A stretch of 6,656 nt of DNA from positions 1-6,656 of the forward strand of contig SLIS01000277.1 in assembly GCA_007135505.1 (NCBI GenBank), read 5' to 3'. The position numbers were made by a program, and so were the translations under genes. The notes under the pieces are model-generated. The model was not told the DNA's origin and made no database searches. It saw only the letters and a program-made list of their open reading frames with translations. The first letter of the stretch is position 1, and each line of letters begins with the position of its first letter. Source of the DNA: Halovivax sp. Its GTDB lineage: Archaea > Halobacteriota > Halobacteria > Halobacteriales > Natrialbaceae. Shown piece after piece: positions 4,356-6,656 of this stretch.

Positions 4356-6422
4356 TCACAGGTTCTGATCGCGCAACTCGATGTCAGCGACCAGGTCGTA
4401 CGGGTGCGCGCCCTTGCGAATGCCGTCGAGGAGCGCGAACGCCTCGCCGGGATCGAGGAAGTGCTCGGTGACGACCCGACCCAGTGGCGTCGGTTCGAAC
4501 CCGTCGATGAAGTCGTACTCCAGAAGTTTGCCGATAGCGTGTTTCGTCGGGACCTCGCCGAGCATCCGATCGTTCAATCGTTTGGCGTCGCGGCCGCCGA
4601 CCGTGACGTTCGCCAGCGTTTCCTCGACGGCCGCCGCCTCGTCGTAGCGGGTCATCACCGGCTCCATATCGCCTTTGAGGAGTTTGAACGCGATTTCGTC
4701 CTCGGTTCCCTCCATCGAGTTGTGATAGGCGCAGTCGGGTTCGACGAGGACGTAGACTTTCCCCTCGTCGTGGTAGTCGGGCCGGCCCGCGCGGCCGAGC
4801 ATCTGGTGGAACTCCTGGACGGAGAGCCACTCGATGCCCATGGCCAGGGAGTCGAAGACGACCTGCGAGGCGGGGAAGTCCACCCCGGCCGCAAGCGCCG
4901 CCGTCGTGACGACCGCCGCCAGCTCCTGGTCGCCGAACTTGCGTTCGACGGTCTTGCGGCGCTTGTAGTCGAGGCCGGCGTGGTACGGCGCGGCGTCGTA
5001 CTCCAGTTTGCGAGCGATCTCGTGACAGCGCCTGCGCGAGTTGGTGAAGACGATCGTCTGGCCGCGATAGCCCTTCGAGGACTTCGTATCGAACTCGCGA
5101 CGGACGAGTTTGTTCTCGACCCGTACCTTCTCCTGGCCGTCGGCGAAGGTGACGTGGCGTTCGATCGGGACCGGCCGCTCCTCGAACTCGATCAGCGTGG
5201 CTTCCAGGGCCTCGCCGAGCTGTCCGGGGTTGCCCACGGTCGCCGAGAGGTACACCCACTGGGCGCCCTCGTACCCGCTTCGCTCGCGAGCCCGGTTCTC
5301 CGTGGCGTACTTCAGACGGGAGATGAGTCCGTCCAGACGGTGACCGCGCTCGTCCTCCTTGAGCGTGTGCACCTCGTCGATGACGACCGTCCCGATGTCC
5401 CCAAGGTCCTTGCCCGTCCGGAGGGCGTGGTCGATCCCCTCGTAGGTCCCGACGATGACGTCTGCGTTCGGGTCGAATCGGTTGCCCGAATCCGCGATTC
5501 GACTCGCCCCGACGCGGATCGAGACGTCGACGAGGTCGCCGTACTCGTCCTCGAAGTCCTCGTGTTTCTGGTTCGCCAGGGCGACGAGCGGGACCAGAAA
5601 GAGCAGTTTTCCGTTGCCCTTCAGCACGCGGTCGATGCCGGCGAGTTCGCCGACGAGCGTCTTGCCGGTCGCCGTCGCGCTCACGACGAGTTGGTCCCGT
5701 CCGTCGAGCAGGCCGTTCTCGACCGAGAGGCTCTGGACCGGCAGCAGGGTTTCGAACCGGTCGGTGAGGAGTTCCTGGAGGTCGGGGTGAAGGTCGAGTC
5801 CGTCGACCGGCACCGGATCCACCTCGTCTGTCGTCGCCGAGATAGTATCGAACTTCGTCAGTTCGGGGTCTAGTCGGCCCTTGAGCAGGTTGACGATCCG
5901 CTGGAGGTCCTGGACCTCGAGCATGAGGTCCTCCAGGCGGTCCTTCGCCGCCCCCGTCACGTCACCCGCGTACGACAGCTGGCGATCGAGTTCTCGCCGG
6001 GCGCAGTCCGTACAGATCCAGTCCCGGTCGTCCTTGATGGCTGTCGCCGTCGTTATCGGGGAGTATCGTCCGTCGGACGCGCAGTACCGGCAGGTCCGGA
6101 CGGCCTTGGCCTTGTCGTCTAACTGGTAGCCAGCGAGCATCTCCAGCAGTTCGGCTCGTCCGGCCGACGAGGTCTGTTCCGAGATTCGAATGCGCTCGGC
6201 TCGCCGGGCGAGTTCGACGAACTCGTTGGGCTGTCGCGGTTCCTCGCTGGACCCGTCCTTGAGCCGGAACCTGGCCGGCCGCGGGCCGGCCGGGGTCTCC
6301 GAGAGGCCGAGTTTCGCCCGGAACAGTCGCTCACCGTCGCGTTCGACGACCACCAGGTAGTCGTCGCCGATCTCGTGACAGAAGAGCGTTGCTACATCCT
6401 GGAGCTGCTTCGACACGACCAT
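4356..6422 (-). CDS. Ski2-like DExH helicase with N-terminal zinc motif
   Basis: From ATG 6422 to TGA 4356 this is 688 residues. The N-terminal 140 residues include a beta-rich start (YLVVVERDGERLFRAKLG) and a CxxC...CxxC zinc motif (C111, C114, C137, C140), followed by a helical, coiled-coil-like stretch (about 141-190). This matches an archaeal DEAD/DEAH helicase family whose N-terminus is, from memory, Pfam DUF5814. The helicase core has a Q-like LLPVQ (226-230), motif I SATATGKT (248-255), motif II DEVH (349-352), motif III SAT (393-395), motif IV TIVFTNSRRR (456-465), motif V TTAALAAGVDFP (506-517) and motif VI QMLGRAGRP (540-548). It should be an ATP-driven nucleic-acid unwinding enzyme in RNA metabolism or repair; the substrate is unknown. 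The frame is open upstream to 6551, but that part belongs to the decayed GNAT gene. A GTG at 6416 is an alternative start with better TATA spacing. Confidence 0.93.
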   Translation of the reverse strand: MVVSKQLQDVATLFCHEIGDDYLVVVERDGERLFRAKLGLSETPAGPRPARFRLKDGSSEEPRQPNEFVELARRAERIRISEQTSSAGRAELLEMLAGYQLDDKAKAVRTCRYCASDGRYSPITTATAIKDDRDWICTDCARRELDRQLSYAGDVTGAAKDRLEDLMLEVQDLQRIVNLLKGRLDPELTKFDTISATTDEVDPVPVDGLDLHPDLQELLTDRFETLLPVQSLSVENGLLDGRDQLVVSATATGKTLVGELAGIDRVLKGNGKLLFLVPLVALANQKHEDFEDEYGDLVDVSIRVGASRIADSGNRFDPNADVIVGTYEGIDHALRTGKDLGDIGTVVIDEVHTLKEDERGHRLDGLISRLKYATENRARERSGYEGAQWVYLSATVGNPGQLGEALEATLIEFEERPVPIERHVTFADGQEKVRVENKLVRREFDTKSSKGYRGQTIVFTNSRRRCHEIARKLEYDAAPYHAGLDYKRRKTVERKFGDQELAAVVTTAALAAGVDFPASQVVFDSLAMGIEWLSVQEFHQMLGRAGRPDYHDEGKVYVLVEPDCAYHNSMEGTEDEIAFKLLKGDMEPVMTRYDEAAAVEETLANVTVGGRDAKRLNDRMLGEVPTKHAIGKLLEYDFIDGFEPTPLGRVVTEHFLDPGEAFALLDGIRKGAHPYDLVADIELRDQNL

Positions 6423-6435
6423 CGATACGGGCGGG

Positions 6436-6457
6436 GATTTTAAGAGTGGTTCGTCTC
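6436..6457 (-). promoter_or_regulatory. Candidate TATA promoter of the helicase gene
   Basis: On the minus strand, CGAACCACTCTTAAAATCC gives a BRE-like CGAACC and a TATA-like CTTAAAA (6444 to 6438). Its centre lies 19 bases before ATG 6422 and 25 bases before GTG 6416. The second spacing is nearer the norm for a leaderless start. The element overlaps the TAA that closes the remains of the upstream GNAT gene in one frame. Confidence 0.45.
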
Positions 6458-6656
6458 GTCTCGGTCGAGCGTACCAGCGCCGACCGACGGCGGTAGCCGC
6501 CACGACGGTCTTGATCGCACGGGCGCCGTGATCGTGACAGACCGCTTCGAACTAGCCGAGCAAGGCCGAACCGATGCCGTCGGCCCACACATCCGGGTCC
6601 ACGTAGAGCGCGTACAACTCGGCGGGGATATCGCTCGGTGCACCGCAGATGTCGAC
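6440..6656 (-). pseudogene. GNAT N-acetyltransferase, 3' part, interrupted by an in-frame stop (5' end outside window)
   Basis: Reading inward from 6656, the frame gives a clear GNAT core: AELYALYVDPDVWADGIGSALLG, with strand 4 followed by the acetyl-CoA pyrophosphate loop (here WADGIG in place of the usual R/Q-x-x-G-x-G/A). A TAG at 6554-6552 then stops it. Directly after the stop the same frame continues like the rest of a GNAT fold: FEAVCHDHGARAIKTVVAATAVGRRWYAR, where families normally have '..VGRRFYERRGFE'. The expected RRGFE is missing. The next frame reads DRDETNHS and stops at TAA 6442-6440, suggesting a small deletion with frameshift near 6460-6480 (inference). A protein ended at the TAG would lack helix 4 and strands 6-7 and should be inactive. 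A sequencing error or a true short protein remain possible. Acetyl acceptor unknown. Confidence 0.65.

Noticed and set aside
4384..5259. Second minus-strand frame of 291 codons inside the helicase
   Set aside because: Arg/Pro/Gly-rich translation typical of a shifted frame within a GC-rich gene; the overlapping frame holds all helicase motifs.
4404..5873. Open frame of 489 codons on the plus strand
   Set aside because: It mirrors the helicase gene on the opposite strand. It has no recognisable motif and is explained by the GC bias of the real gene.
6552..6554. Amber codon as pyrrolysine
   Set aside because: No pyrrolysine system is visible, haloarchaea are not generally known to use it, and the additional C-terminal damage favours a pseudogene.

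Overview
The window looks like chromosomal DNA from a halophilic archaeon (class Halobacteria). The DNA is GC-rich. The predicted proteins are rich in Asp and Glu. Most genes lack Shine-Dalgarno motifs, and several have a BRE/TATA element about 25 bases upstream of the start codon, as in leaderless haloarchaeal transcripts. The genus cannot be read from this sequence. There is no CRISPR array, integrase, transposase or rRNA in the window.

Layout from left to right. (1) 1-506 (+) is the C-terminal end of a FemAB-like/GNAT-fold acyltransferase that enters from outside the window. (2) 550-1416 (-) is a monofunctional FAD proline dehydrogenase, convergent with the first gene. (3) 1417-1715 is a two-sided promoter region. 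It holds a leaderless promoter for the dehydrogenase and, for the next gene, a perfect 8+8 bp inverted repeat over the BRE/TATA. (4) 1716-2900 (+) is an ATP-grasp ligase of unknown substrate. (5) 2941-3930 (-) is a GT-B family 4 glycosyltransferase, convergent with the ATP-grasp gene. (6) 3964-4175 has no protein gene. It carries a degenerate copy of the 3' end of the neighbouring tRNA gene, built into a long imperfect palindrome. (7) 4176-4248 (-) is tRNA-Pro(UGG) with its own BRE/TATA. (8) 4356-6422 (-) is a Ski2-like DExH helicase with an N-terminal four-cysteine zinc motif. (9) 6440-6656 (-) is the 3' part of a GNAT acetyltransferase gene that carries an in-frame amber stop and a damaged C-terminus, so probably a pseudogene.

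How the genes relate. The FemAB-like protein, the ATP-grasp ligase and the glycosyltransferase are the kinds of enzymes found together in surface-polysaccharide or glycoconjugate loci, so the left half is probably the edge of such a locus (inference). Proline dehydrogenase sits among them with its own promoter and is probably a metabolic passenger. The right half (tRNA, helicase, decayed GNAT) looks like core chromosome. The 120-base offset duplication of the tRNA 3' end marks the boundary between the two halves. That is the pattern left when integrative elements use tRNA genes as attachment sites, and it is the most noteworthy feature here.
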